Positions 1 through 8,335 of a stretch of DNA of 64,000 bases are shown piece by piece; the stretch's first letter is position 1, and the number at the start of each line of letters is the position of its first letter. The notes under the pieces were generated by a model. The model was given only the letters and a program-made list of their open reading frames with translations. It searched no databases and was not told where the DNA came from. The position numbers were made by a program, and so were the translations under genes. The DNA is from Pseudomonas cerasi (GTDB lineage Bacteria; Pseudomonadota; Gammaproteobacteria; Pseudomonadales; Pseudomonadaceae): contig NZ_LT222319.1 of assembly GCF_900074915.1 (NCBI RefSeq), forward strand, positions 1,547,001 through 1,611,000. Direction: 5' to 3'.

Positions 1-239
1 CTGTCTTCGCCGACAATATCAAAATGATATCCATTATCGGCAATTTTCGGAGCCGAATTGCATGGTAGTACGACTTGCCAGCCCGTAGGTTATCCGTTCC
101 TGTACAGTGCTTTGACAGCAACCAGGCTAACAAAGGGACTACGTACGAGTAAAAACGTATTCCCGTTACGCGCTTTGGTTATTCTTAGGCGCTCTGGTCC
201 GTGGTAGATATTGATTTTGGGCCAACCTGCGTCGCTTAG

Positions 240-509
240 TCGTTACAAACGGAACTAAGTAGGGCATCACAGCGTACTAACCAAAACATTATATTCCCGA
301 CAATACTGCACTGGGAAGACCGAGCCACCGAGTGGTCAATGATCCCGGACAAGGTTGAAGTCAAAGTGGACGTGGTCAATGTGCGAACTGGTGATGTGAC
401 CAGCTCTGGAGTCATCAAGGGCAGCAGCGGGCTGGCCACTTGGGGCGGCGATCATCCACAGGACTTGCTTCCAGAGCCTGTAGCTGAATTCGTCTCTTCA
501 CTGTTCTGA
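240..509 (+). pseudogene. 3' fragment of a DUF4823-type lipoprotein gene
   Basis: The frame is open from 240 to the TGA at 507-509. It contains LHWEDRATEWS, then IPDKVEVKVDVV, then GLATWGGDHPQDLLPEPV, the conserved C-terminal part of the DUF4823 lipoproteins as I remember them from Pseudomonas. There is no start codon with a ribosome site, no signal peptide and no lipobox. In-frame stops lie upstream at 186 and 237, and reading further back gives only vague similarity. I therefore take it as a 5'-truncated remnant of about 90 codons. The family's function is not known to me. It lies in the mosaic left of the ICE genes, on the opposite strand to them. Confidence 0.5.
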
Positions 510-601
510 GACGTATTGTTCAGCTCGATGGGGCGACGAACCGCACGCAATTTTTTCCGGTCGTTGCCGATAGGGGTGCAGGGCAAATCAAGGAGAGAAG
601 A

Positions 602-727
602 ATGCCGTTTACAGATCATCGCGTCGCCAATTCGCTGGATATCTTCATCAGCCGCAGTGTAGTCCCGTCGAAATTGAGGCTACATCGCCCAACACAGCCA
701 AATTTTCTCTTCACGAACGCTACCTAA
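602..727 (+). CDS. short ORF, possibly the 5' stub of a broken gene
   Basis: An ATG at 602 follows a good ribosome site (AAGGAGAG at about 590-597) and opens 41 codons to TAA at 725-727. The protein begins MPFTDHRVANSLDIFISRS and I do not recognise it. The strong start signal with so short a frame, right beside the TGTCAA cluster that starts at 771, suggests the 5' end of a longer gene cut by a rearrangement. It could equally be a genuine small protein or chance. Confidence 0.25.
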   Translation: MPFTDHRVANSLDIFISRSVVPSKLRLHRPTQPNFLFTNAT

Positions 728-770
728 GGTCCGAGACGCTCGGGAGGTTTTTCCGAGCTGAACTCTATAG

Positions 771-1033
771 TGTCAATGGTGGGGCTGAAGCGAGCGTGCG
801 TCTAACGGATAGAGTGTCAATGTCTGTCGTAGTCGACCTACAGATAGTCAATCTTTAGCAATAGCATTGACAGTCAATGCTGGTTTCGCCTGGGCTGGCT
901 GAAGCCTATATTTTCCGGAGGTCATACGTTGTCAATCCATCAGGTAGATAGGTGATACGAAGCTCTTGTGTTGACAGTGATCCTCGACGGCGCTTACAGC
1001 CGCTTACCCTGTTGGCGCTGGGTCGAATTGACC
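771..1033. repeat. cluster of TGTCAA motifs in both orientations
   Basis: TGTCAAT occurs at 771-777, 815-821 and 930-936. GTCAAT occurs at 847-852 and 873-878. The inverse forms are ATTGACA at 866-872, TTGACA at 971-976 and ATTGAC at 1027-1032. The copies at 866-878 form a 19-bp palindrome (863-881, arms AGCATTGAC and GTCAATGCT around one base). No gene is visible here. Repeated short sites with mixed polarity suggest binding sites for a DNA-binding protein, for instance the transposase sites at the end of a Tn7/Tn5053-like element, or an operator array. No matching transposase gene is in the window. Confidence 0.4.
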
Positions 1034-1055
1034 CTGTTGCCGAGATGTCGCTGAC

Positions 1056-1268
1056 TCAGTCGGACGCCCTAAAAACCATTGCGCCTACTGCCGATATGGA
1101 GATGGGATAGTTTTGCGTCAGTACGTGGGTCAGTCCGGCATTAACAATCAGTAGCCATAATATCAGGGAGCTGCAGTCGCGGTTCCAGACGAAGCTCCAG
1201 TAAACTAGATAAAGAGCCGGGTGGCGAGAACTGACCAGTACCTCGCGCTTCAAAACCTGAGCGCTCAT
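1056..1268 (-). CDS. small membrane protein of the ICE block, probably truncated
   Basis: The ATG at 1268 overlaps the stop of the DsbA-like gene as ATGA, the coupling used elsewhere in this block, which is the main reason to believe it. It encodes 70 residues. A short polar N-terminus (MSAQVLKREVLVSSRHP) is followed by hydrophobic stretches around residues 18-28 and 34-50, so one or two membrane segments are likely. The frame stops just before the TGTCAA region, so the C-terminus may have been lost at the ICE breakpoint. I cannot assign a family. Confidence 0.45.
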   Translation of the reverse strand: MSAQVLKREVLVSSRHPALYLVYWSFVWNRDCSSLILWLLIVNAGLTHVLTQNYPISISAVGAMVFRASD

Positions 1269-1969
1269 TTGTCGCCACCGGCAACTGAACCAGCAGCCAG
1301 CCAGTCCATTGCGGAAAGCAGCACGTTACCGTCAGGTGCTCCCTGCAGCTTGATCGATCGTCCAGAGACTTTATCCTTGATGACCAACGTCGGTGTGGCA
1401 GTGATGCCGTCCTGGCTGGCCTTGTGAGCCTGGCTAATGACGGCCCGTTGCACGGACGGGTTGCTCGAAGCGCAGTTATCAATATATTGCTGTCGATCCT
1501 CAAGCCCCGGGATCTGCGGATTGCCAGTAGCTCCAGCACCGTTCGACCGAGTACGCTGATAAATGAGTTCGACTGCGAGCCAGAAAGCGTCATTGCCGCG
1601 CTCAATCCCTGCGCACTCAGCCCACCGAGCTTCATAGCTCGCGGCCGGCTCGTTCATAGGAAGAGGGAGGTGGTGCCACTGGAGGTTTACGTCTGGATGC
1701 TGATCAACCCATGCTTTGAGCTGTGGGAAATAATCCTTGCAGTACGGGCATTCCAGATCTGCATACTCCACGATGGTGAATCTGGCACGGCTGCTCCCGT
1801 AAACCCACGCGCCATTATGCTTCGTCTGTTTGGTTGTCTTTCTGACGCTGTCGGCGGTGTTGGGCATTTGCATGGCCTGTCTGACATCTGGCAGGCATTC
1901 AAAAGCCAGGATTGCCAAGGCGACCGCACCGATGCCGTACAGGATCTGGCGATGTGTGGGTCGCTTCAT
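1265..1969 (-). CDS. DsbA-family thiol:disulfide oxidoreductase of the ICE
   Basis: The protein has 234 residues. An N-terminal signal anchor (about residues 9-24) is followed by a thioredoxin-fold domain with the active site CPYC at 74-77 (context DLECPYCKDY) and a probable cis-proline loop ATPTLVI near the C-terminus. Proteins of this type oxidise or isomerise disulfides in the periplasm, and in ICE transfer operons they are thought to help fold secretion-channel components. It overlaps the 99-aa gene upstream by 4 bp and the 70-aa gene downstream by 4 bp. A DsbA-like gene after the PFL_4706-type ATPase is usual in this ICE family. Confidence 0.8.
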   Translation of the reverse strand: MKRPTHRQILYGIGAVALAILAFECLPDVRQAMQMPNTADSVRKTTKQTKHNGAWVYGSSRARFTIVEYADLECPYCKDYFPQLKAWVDQHPDVNLQWHHLPLPMNEPAASYEARWAECAGIERGNDAFWLAVELIYQRTRSNGAGATGNPQIPGLEDRQQYIDNCASSNPSVQRAVISQAHKASQDGITATPTLVIKDKVSGRSIKLQGAPDGNVLLSAMDWLAAGSVAGGDK

Positions 1970-2265
1970 GCGGAGGCCTCTTTGTCGAGGAGCTGTTTGG
2001 CCAGCAGCTCCTGATCCAGCAGCGTCAGAAGAGCTTTCTGGGCGCTTTCAGGCTGTGGGTGATGCTCAAGCCACTGGTCCAGCGCTTTGTGCAGTTGGGA
2101 CTGGATCTCTCGACGATCAACCGCTACATGTTTCACGACTTCCAGGTGTTCGATCAGGACCGGTGCGCAAATTTTCAAGGCCAGCAGAGCATCTTCCTGT
2201 GGGTTTTTGAGTAGTTGAGTCAGGCTGTCGATCAGATTTTGAGTCAGGGCATCCATGGCTCTCAT
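1966..2265 (-). CDS. conserved small ICE protein of unknown function
   Basis: It encodes 99 residues, beginning MRAMDALTQNLIDSLTQ, rich in Leu, Gln, Glu and Lys with no membrane segment. It is probably all helical and cytoplasmic. It overlaps the ATPase stop by 4 bp (ATGA) and the DsbA-like start by 4 bp, so it is almost certainly translated with them. A second ATG three codons in is an alternative start. I do not recognise a domain; its position between the conjugative ATPase and the oxidoreductase suggests an accessory role in transfer. Confidence 0.7.
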   Translation of the reverse strand: MRAMDALTQNLIDSLTQLLKNPQEDALLALKICAPVLIEHLEVVKHVAVDRREIQSQLHKALDQWLEHHPQPESAQKALLTLLDQELLAKQLLDKEASA

Positions 2266-5219
2266 GCCAGGTTCTCCAAGGGTGAAGCGGGGAATGTAAT
2301 GGTTGTCGGTTCAATCCCGCGAATGCGGTCGAGGTCGTGTGCGATCGCCATTGCGGCTCCCAGCTCGTCTACCCCTAATGACTGCATTAGATCGTACCGC
2401 TGTTTTTTTTCTTCCGGCTCAGTCATGGCCAATGCCAGGAGCAGGCTTGGGGGCACGGCTCGAAACAAAACCTCCATCGATTTGGAAAGCACAACCCCTT
2501 CAGTATACTTTCCGCTCTCTTTGCGGGCTGACAGCATCAGTGACTTTTGCGCAGGCGTCAGCTTACGGAACGTGGTGATTTTCTCCACTTCATCCGGTGG
2601 CATGTTCAGGCAGATCCACCACTCGATCATGTTAAGCATCGGTGCTGCTGCTGACGGAAGGTCGTCGATGTTCTGAGTGGCAAGCCAGAACCAGGCACCG
2701 AGTTTTCGCCACATCTTGGTGATCTTGATGACGTAGGGCGAGAGAAGGGGATTTTTCGTAATGATGTGACCCTCGTCAGTGAAGTTGACGATCGGACGCC
2801 CCTTGAATTGGTCCCGTTCTGCAATGTTGTTCACGGTGTTGATCAGCGAGATGTAGGCGACCGACAGTTGGGCGTTATACCCCTCGCGGGCGTAGGTGGC
2901 CAAGTCCAGGATTGTGATGTCGGCCTCAGGCCAAGGCGTACCCTCCCGGTTGAACATCTCACCGTCAGCCCCCATGCAGAACATGTCCATGGCTTCAGCC
3001 ATCTCAAACATGCGTTCTCGGCGCTTTTCCGGAAGGGTGGTGTCCTTGCCAGCGTCACTCAGCGCATCACGCACATCCTCCGTCTTGACTGCTCGTTCAG
3101 CGTCAAAGCATGTTCTGGCTGCCGTCAGAATGCAGTGCCTAATGGCGCTGCGGTCTGCGCGAGTGAGTCGAGCCTCTTCTCTCTCTTCGCCGCCGGTGAT
3201 CATGAGCCTGGCCACGATCTCCATTTCGCCCAAAACATCACGCTCCTCTTCGCCCTGTTCAGGCATTGTTTGCAGATGCTCATCGGATCCTTCAATGTCA
3301 TCGGCATCCAGGATCGTGACTTTGTCAGGTGTTGAAACCAGGCGAATGGCATCAGTGAAGGGGGCCAGACTCACGCCCGACCCTGGCGCCAACTTGAGCC
3401 GGTTGACCGTCAGCCCAAGCTTTTGGGCAAAATCTCCCAGTAGGCCGAAACTATTACCGGCTTCAATGATGAACAGGCGCGGCCTGTAAATGGCGATTAA
3501 CTGCATCAGCAAATTGTTGGCCGTGGCTGACTTACCTGAACCTGTCGGGCCAAACAGGAGCAGATGGGCATTCATCTGCCGATCAAGCTTGTTGAACGGG
3601 TCGAACGTCAGCGGTGCCCCGCCCCTGTTGAACAGGGTTATGCCGGGGTTGCCCGTGCCGCTGGCACGACCCCATATCGGCGAAAGGTTCGCGACATGCT
3701 GGGCGAGCATCATCTGCGTGTACCAGTCCAAAGCATGTTTCTTGTTCACATCAAAACTGGCGGGCAGCCACCGCAGGTAACTGCTGAGAGGGGCGACTTC
3801 ATCACGAGGATAGACAGGTTCCATACCGGCGCTAAGCATGGCATTGGCAAGCTCCATGCTTCGACTTTCCAGTTGTTGCTCATCCTTGCCGGTCAAGTAA
3901 AAAACCACGTTGCCCCGGTACAGCTTGTGTTTTCGACCGATCAGTTTCCGGGCTTCGTCGACCGCTTCACGGGTCAGGGCGGAGGCTTGATTGTCACCGA
4001 CTGATTTACGTGCCAGTTTTTCCAGGTGGGCCTCCAGAACATCCTGTGGAGTGATCACCAGCGTGATGTTGAGTACTGTGTCCTCGGGCAACTTGTCGAA
4101 CAAGGCATGCAGCGCGTCCCCGCCTTTACGGTTTTCACCCGTCAGGTGCCCGGTCTTTGGCGCATCGCGTAAGCGATCGAGGACGATGACGCGGTGAGGG
4201 CGCGAGTCGAAGTACCAGAGACCCTTCTTGGCATCCGATTGCGGTTCGCTGTAGAACAGGCACTGAGAGAAATCATCGCCGCTGGCCAGCGGCAGCGTGC
4301 CCTCTTCTGGTGGTTCGACCGTGCGGTTATTGACGATTTCGAAGAAACGATCGATGTCCTGGCGCTTTGATCCCAAGTGTTCGGGATGCGGGTTGAACCA
4401 GTGCAACAGCCAGTGACGAATGTCATGGCGATCCATGCGCCGGGTTTTGATGCCCGCGTTGGCCAGTCCTCCCGTCAGGCGCTCGCAAATGTTTTTCAAG
4501 TACATCGACGGCGTCTGGCCACGAACCAGTCCATCGCCGGTGCAACGCCGGTAGACGACCATGCGAACCCTGCGTTGCTGGCCGCGCCAGGGCAGTTGAG
4601 ACACTTTGGTGTCTTCAAATAAACCTCCCGGCTTGGAGATTGCCTCTAGGTGATGTTTGAATTGCTGCAGGTACATTTCTGTAAACGCCGTACCCTGAGC
4701 GCGAGGCTGGACGTAATCATGCAACGTCTCCAGATAATCTTCCCAACTGGTTTCATCCTTGGCGTAGAACTGCACCACCCAAGGCGATTCATCCAGTTCG
4801 TCAAAACTGTCCTGCAGCGCATTTTCGAGAGCATCGCGCGCTTTGCGTAACCACTCAGGATCCCGACCTTCGGTGCCGATGGGGGTGAGTTCATAGAATG
4901 CTGCCAGTGACTTGCCGTCCTCGAGCAGCATCGCTTGCTCCTGAGGGAGGTACTCCGTCCAGGGCAGCATGTCGACGAATGACGGGTTGACGGCATACAG
5001 GGCTGCGATATCGTCGACCGTCGCAGGTTTGCGCTTGGGATCTAGCCACGCGCCAGGCTCTGGTATGCCCTCAGCCGCCAGGCGAGCCAGATAACGCTCT
5101 CTGGCCTGTGCGAAGATGGCCTCATCTCGTAGCTGATCGGCGATCGTCTCGACTGGAGTATCAACCACGGTGTCAGTGCCTCGATCCCGACGCTTTGTCA
5201 AACGCTTCAAAAGTCCCAT
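2262..5219 (-). CDS. conjugative transfer ATPase (VirB4/TraC-like, TIGR03744/PFL_4706 type)
   Basis: The protein has 985 residues from the ATG at 5219 (MGLLKRLTKRRDRG). The open frame runs further upstream, but that part overlaps the lipoprotein gene, and the chosen start couples to its stop as TGATG. Walker A is GPTGSGKS at about 557-564; the Walker B-like segment VNFTDEGH is at about 811-818, followed by WFWLATQN. This is the layout of type IV secretion ATPases of the VirB4/TraC group, which power pilus or channel assembly at the inner membrane. Length and context fit the PFL_4706 family of SPI-7/PPHGI-1-like ICEs. The frame is intact, so the gene itself is not decayed. Confidence 0.9.
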   Translation of the reverse strand: MGLLKRLTKRRDRGTDTVVDTPVETIADQLRDEAIFAQARERYLARLAAEGIPEPGAWLDPKRKPATVDDIAALYAVNPSFVDMLPWTEYLPQEQAMLLEDGKSLAAFYELTPIGTEGRDPEWLRKARDALENALQDSFDELDESPWVVQFYAKDETSWEDYLETLHDYVQPRAQGTAFTEMYLQQFKHHLEAISKPGGLFEDTKVSQLPWRGQQRRVRMVVYRRCTGDGLVRGQTPSMYLKNICERLTGGLANAGIKTRRMDRHDIRHWLLHWFNPHPEHLGSKRQDIDRFFEIVNNRTVEPPEEGTLPLASGDDFSQCLFYSEPQSDAKKGLWYFDSRPHRVIVLDRLRDAPKTGHLTGENRKGGDALHALFDKLPEDTVLNITLVITPQDVLEAHLEKLARKSVGDNQASALTREAVDEARKLIGRKHKLYRGNVVFYLTGKDEQQLESRSMELANAMLSAGMEPVYPRDEVAPLSSYLRWLPASFDVNKKHALDWYTQMMLAQHVANLSPIWGRASGTGNPGITLFNRGGAPLTFDPFNKLDRQMNAHLLLFGPTGSGKSATANNLLMQLIAIYRPRLFIIEAGNSFGLLGDFAQKLGLTVNRLKLAPGSGVSLAPFTDAIRLVSTPDKVTILDADDIEGSDEHLQTMPEQGEEERDVLGEMEIVARLMITGGEEREEARLTRADRSAIRHCILTAARTCFDAERAVKTEDVRDALSDAGKDTTLPEKRRERMFEMAEAMDMFCMGADGEMFNREGTPWPEADITILDLATYAREGYNAQLSVAYISLINTVNNIAERDQFKGRPIVNFTDEGHIITKNPLLSPYVIKITKMWRKLGAWFWLATQNIDDLPSAAAPMLNMIEWWICLNMPPDEVEKITTFRKLTPAQKSLMLSARKESGKYTEGVVLSKSMEVLFRAVPPSLLLALAMTEPEEKKQRYDLMQSLGVDELGAAMAIAHDLDRIRGIEPTTITFPASPLENLA

Positions 5220-5680
5220 CAATAATCCTCCACCCGCTCGCCGGGCATCGCGTATTGCACGCGTTGATACAGCGGAAATACGGTCGTATACCCCGGTACT
5301 GGCGCGGGATCGGAGCCCGCCAGGTGAGGGAATACGTACATGACCAGGTCCGGATTGGGCAGGCGCTTGAACTGGCTGTAGATCTCGTTCTGAGCCGTGC
5401 GCGTGTACGCGGCGCTGTCCTGCAGCGGCTGAGTGGCCCGCACATCGAGCGGGCGGCGCAGCTCTGCGCGAGCATCGAGCAGTTGCCGACCACTGGCGCT
5501 GCCACCCGAGCCCGTGGTGCCCTGGTTCCAGACATCCATCATGGTGCTGTCGCCATGCGGCAGCATTTCCTCCTTGCTGGTCTGGCATCCTGCGAGTGTG
5601 AGCAAGGCGACAATGAGTGACAGGCCGAGCCGTCCGCTACGGGGTGGCCTTGAAAGATCAATCCAGGTTGGCAGTGGCAT
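5219..5680 (-). CDS. conjugative transfer region lipoprotein (TIGR03751 type)
   Basis: The protein has 153 residues from the ATG at 5680, the start that places a signal peptide with lipobox LAGC directly after a hydrophobic stretch (LSLIVALLTLAGC, Cys at about 30). The frame is open further upstream, but those residues look non-native. The mature part is polar and ends PGERVEDY. It overlaps the end of the TraB-like gene by 23 bp and the ATPase start by one base. By position and size it matches the small lipoprotein between TIGR03752 and TIGR03744 in this ICE family, probably an outer-membrane part of the channel. Confidence 0.8.
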   Translation of the reverse strand: MPLPTWIDLSRPPRSGRLGLSLIVALLTLAGCQTSKEEMLPHGDSTMMDVWNQGTTGSGGSASGRQLLDARAELRRPLDVRATQPLQDSAAYTRTAQNEIYSQFKRLPNPDLVMYVFPHLAGSDPAPVPGYTTVFPLYQRVQYAMPGERVEDY

Positions 5681-7154
5681 GGCTCGCTCCTGATGCGTAC
5701 TTGACCTTGCGGCCTTTGAGTTCGTAATCGATTTCCAGCTCCTGATCGATGTGCAGTGAGACTTGCGCACCAGGCAAGACATAAATGGCCGCGAACGCTT
5801 GTCCGTAGAGTTTGTTAACCCAGCTCGAAACATCCGTGACGCCTTGGGTCAGGATCTTTCCCATCGCCTCGTTACCAGACAAACCGGTGCTACCCAGCGT
5901 CCCAGAAGCGTTCGAGATGTAAGAGGAGGTGCTGCCCTCGGTCTTGATCAACGAGGCTGCTCCAGCACCTGCTGCGGTAATCAGGGCTTGTGAACCGATG
6001 TACTGCTGCGCATTGCTGCGTCGCTCGCCGGCGATGCACGGAATGCCGTAGGGATCACTGATCCAGCCCAGACCACCCTGGATGGGTTGTTGGTCGCCAG
6101 AGTTGTTTTGGTTGTTCTGGTTATTATTCTGCTGATTACCGCCCTGGACTGGGGCGGGTAACGTGCGGACAGTCCCATCGTTGAACACGAAGGTCAGGCT
6201 TTTGATCTGCCCCCGCACGCATGAGAGGGTCCAGTCGCCGGACGCTGTACCGCTGGCCACGGCACCGGCCACGTCTGGGAGATCGATGCCATTGGCCGTG
6301 AGGTTGTCCGGACCGATCAACACCTTGAACGGGTAGGGGTCATTAACCGTCCCATCCACGGGAACCCGGCCAATCAATGCTGACATGGCCACTGACCCCA
6401 TCAACGTCGAGTTCTGAGGCAGGGTGTAGGCACGACGTACCTTCTTACGCTCCTGTTGCTGACCACCCATGTCATCGCGGACAGACTGAGCGCCTGTCGT
6501 CAGGGCTTTCTGGCCTCGGTCTACGGACTCGCCGAAGGCCGTAGGAAAACTGTAGCCGCTCGGAGAGACGCTCGTGCCAGCGGCGATCGGTTTACCGTTG
6601 CTGTCCAGGGCCGTCGCGTCCTGCGGATCGATCCAAACGATGTCTGAACCGCTTGAGTCGGACTTGAACTGTTGGCCATCTCCTTGCTGAACGCCCAGGC
6701 CAATCGGTAGATCCGGGTTCGTAGCGCCGTTTTGTCCCATCCGGGTCAGTTCGTCCATCTGTTTCTTGAAACCCTCCACCACGCTTTGCTGTTGCTGCTG
6801 ACTGTCGAGTTTGAACTGCTCCTGGGCATTCTTCAGACGCTGCTCTACCGTCTGATCGATGTTCGCCAATCGTTGTTTGAGCGCCTCGTTGTCCTGCTTG
6901 ACGGCTGAGTTCTGCGCCATCACATCGGTGATCTGCTGCTTGAGCTCGCGCCCTTCAGCCACGACCGTGCGTAGCGTGTCGCTCGGCGTGTCGCCTTCCA
7001 CACCCAGAGCCTTGGCCTGTTCCGCTGTAAGTTTTGGGGCCGGTGCGTTGTCAGCCTGCTGTTCGGGTCCACCTCTCATCATCTTGATGCCGATGAACAC
7101 CGTGAGCAGGAGAAGCGGAACCACCAGGTACTTGAGCAGCGGGTTACTCTTCAT
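5658..7154 (-). CDS. ICE protein TIGR03752 (PFL_4705 family), TraB/VirB10-like
   Basis: The protein has 498 residues from MKSNPLLKYLVV at 7154. One membrane segment (about 7-22) is followed by a Pro/Ala linker, a coiled-coil stretch rich in Gln/Glu/Lys (about 60-140), and a large periplasmic part with a Gln/Asn-rich insert (near 6090-6150 on the DNA). The C-terminal half has the beta-rich look of TraB/VirB10 proteins, which span the periplasm and gate the type IV channel. Its start lies 11 bp inside the end of the upstream fused gene, which is where it would overlap TIGR03749 in an intact ICE. Confidence 0.85.
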   Translation of the reverse strand: MKSNPLLKYLVVPLLLLTVFIGIKMMRGGPEQQADNAPAPKLTAEQAKALGVEGDTPSDTLRTVVAEGRELKQQITDVMAQNSAVKQDNEALKQRLANIDQTVEQRLKNAQEQFKLDSQQQQQSVVEGFKKQMDELTRMGQNGATNPDLPIGLGVQQGDGQQFKSDSSGSDIVWIDPQDATALDSNGKPIAAGTSVSPSGYSFPTAFGESVDRGQKALTTGAQSVRDDMGGQQQERKKVRRAYTLPQNSTLMGSVAMSALIGRVPVDGTVNDPYPFKVLIGPDNLTANGIDLPDVAGAVASGTASGDWTLSCVRGQIKSLTFVFNDGTVRTLPAPVQGGNQQNNNQNNQNNSGDQQPIQGGLGWISDPYGIPCIAGERRSNAQQYIGSQALITAAGAGAASLIKTEGSTSSYISNASGTLGSTGLSGNEAMGKILTQGVTDVSSWVNKLYGQAFAAIYVLPGAQVSLHIDQELEIDYELKGRKVKYASGASHATANLD

Positions 7155-8013
7155 GCTTGGCTCCCCGGGTTGCACGCGGATCTGCTGGGGCGGCGGAGAA
7201 CACGGTTGCTTGTGTCAGCCCGTGTCCCCGTGTGACCAGGTACAAGGTCGTAGTGTCACTGGCATCACCACAAGGTCCGAGATACGGGTGCTGAAATGCT
7301 GCGGTCGCGAACTCACCCATCAGTTCACGAGGGTCCCCGGCCTGATTGCCACTCGATTGTCTGGTCGACTCCAGACGCTTGCTGGCAGTGTCCTTGTAGT
7401 CGTCGATGCGCGATGGCGTCTGGCGCAATGAGCGTCCTGCCCAGTCGGTGCGAAACGGCCCCGGCTCTACGCACGTGACGGAAATCCCCAATGGCTTGAC
7501 CTCCGCGAGCAGCGCGTCGGAAAAACCTTCGACGGCGTGCTTGGAGGCTGCGTAGTAGCCCGATCCCGGAAAGCCGATAAGGCCGGCAACCGAAGTGATA
7601 TTGATGATGTGACCGCTGCGTTGTTCGCGCATGATCGGCAGCACGGCGCGGGTGACGGCGAACAGACCAAACACGTTGGCATCGAACTGGGCACGGATTT
7701 CAGCGTCTTCGCCTTCTTCGATCGAGCTCTGATAACCGTAACCCGCATTGTTGACCAGTACGTCGATTCTGCCGAACTGCTCCTTTGCGGCAGCCACGGC
7801 GGCTTCTATCTGGTCTGCCTTGCCGACGTCGAGGTCGACCACCAGTACCTGGCCTTTTGCACCCTCGGTCAGGTCTGCGACTCGCGACTTGTCCCTGGCC
7901 GTTGCCACGAGGCGCCAGCCGCGCGCGATGACAAGTTTGGCCAGTTCGCGGCCGAAGCCGGTGGAACAGCCGGTGATGAACCACACCGGGGTATTGGTCG
8001 ATTCGCCTGCCAT
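7144..8013 (-). CDS. chimeric ORF: truncated SDR oxidoreductase fused to the C-terminus of ICE protein TIGR03749
   Basis: The ATG at 8013 follows AAGGAGAAAATGAC and opens 289 codons. Residues 1 to about 228 are a classical short-chain dehydrogenase: NAD(P) site TGCSTGFG (14-21), NNAG (88-91), catalytic Ser141 in NITSVAG and YYAASK (153-158). After GDP at 226-228 the sequence changes to LMGEFATAAFQHPYLGP...DTTTLYLVTRGHGL, which is the C-terminus of TIGR03749 (PFL_4704) proteins; that gene normally precedes TIGR03752. The junction is therefore near 7325-7335. The SDR has lost about the last 50 residues and the ICE protein all but about 60. The catalytic residues remain, but folding is doubtful. 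Confidence 0.8.
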   Translation of the reverse strand: MAGESTNTPVWFITGCSTGFGRELAKLVIARGWRLVATARDKSRVADLTEGAKGQVLVVDLDVGKADQIEAAVAAAKEQFGRIDVLVNNAGYGYQSSIEEGEDAEIRAQFDANVFGLFAVTRAVLPIMREQRSGHIINITSVAGLIGFPGSGYYAASKHAVEGFSDALLAEVKPLGISVTCVEPGPFRTDWAGRSLRQTPSRIDDYKDTASKRLESTRQSSGNQAGDPRELMGEFATAAFQHPYLGPCGDASDTTTLYLVTRGHGLTQATVFSAAPADPRATRGAKHEE

Positions 8014-8252
8014 GTCATTTTCTCCTTCACAAGGGGTCTGATGGTTGTGACAGGGCATAGCGTGGGTCGTTTCATTGAGTCGCCAGTCGGAATCACGCCT
8101 CGGCAAGCGGGTCTTCATGAACGCTTCTCATCGCTGCCTGATGAGCCAGAAACAGCTGTTAAATCAGTTTTTTGGCGCTAGAATCGGCGCGCCTCAAGAA
8201 GTCTGGCCGATATCCACCGGATATCAGCCATAAGCCTTTGTACAGATGGCGC

Positions 8253-8273
8253 AGCCTCTGTCAGGCTTTTTTT
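8253..8273 (+). terminator. short hairpin with T-run upstream of nadA
   Basis: AGCCT (8253-8257) pairs with AGGCT (8263-8267) across a 5-base loop and is followed by TTTTTT. The stem is only 5 bp. It lies 60 bp before the nadA start and could end upstream plus-strand transcription or act as a leader attenuator. Confidence 0.4.
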
Positions 8274-8335
8274 ATTGCCTGTATTTCGGGTGTAAACTTG
8301 CCTTTCGCGCACTGGCGCTTTCAGGTCCCGTGAAC

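Noticed and set aside
335-380. GTCAAT at 335-340 and 375-380 as part of the TGTCAA cluster
   Set aside because: Both fall in the DUF4823 coding remnant and follow from its codons.
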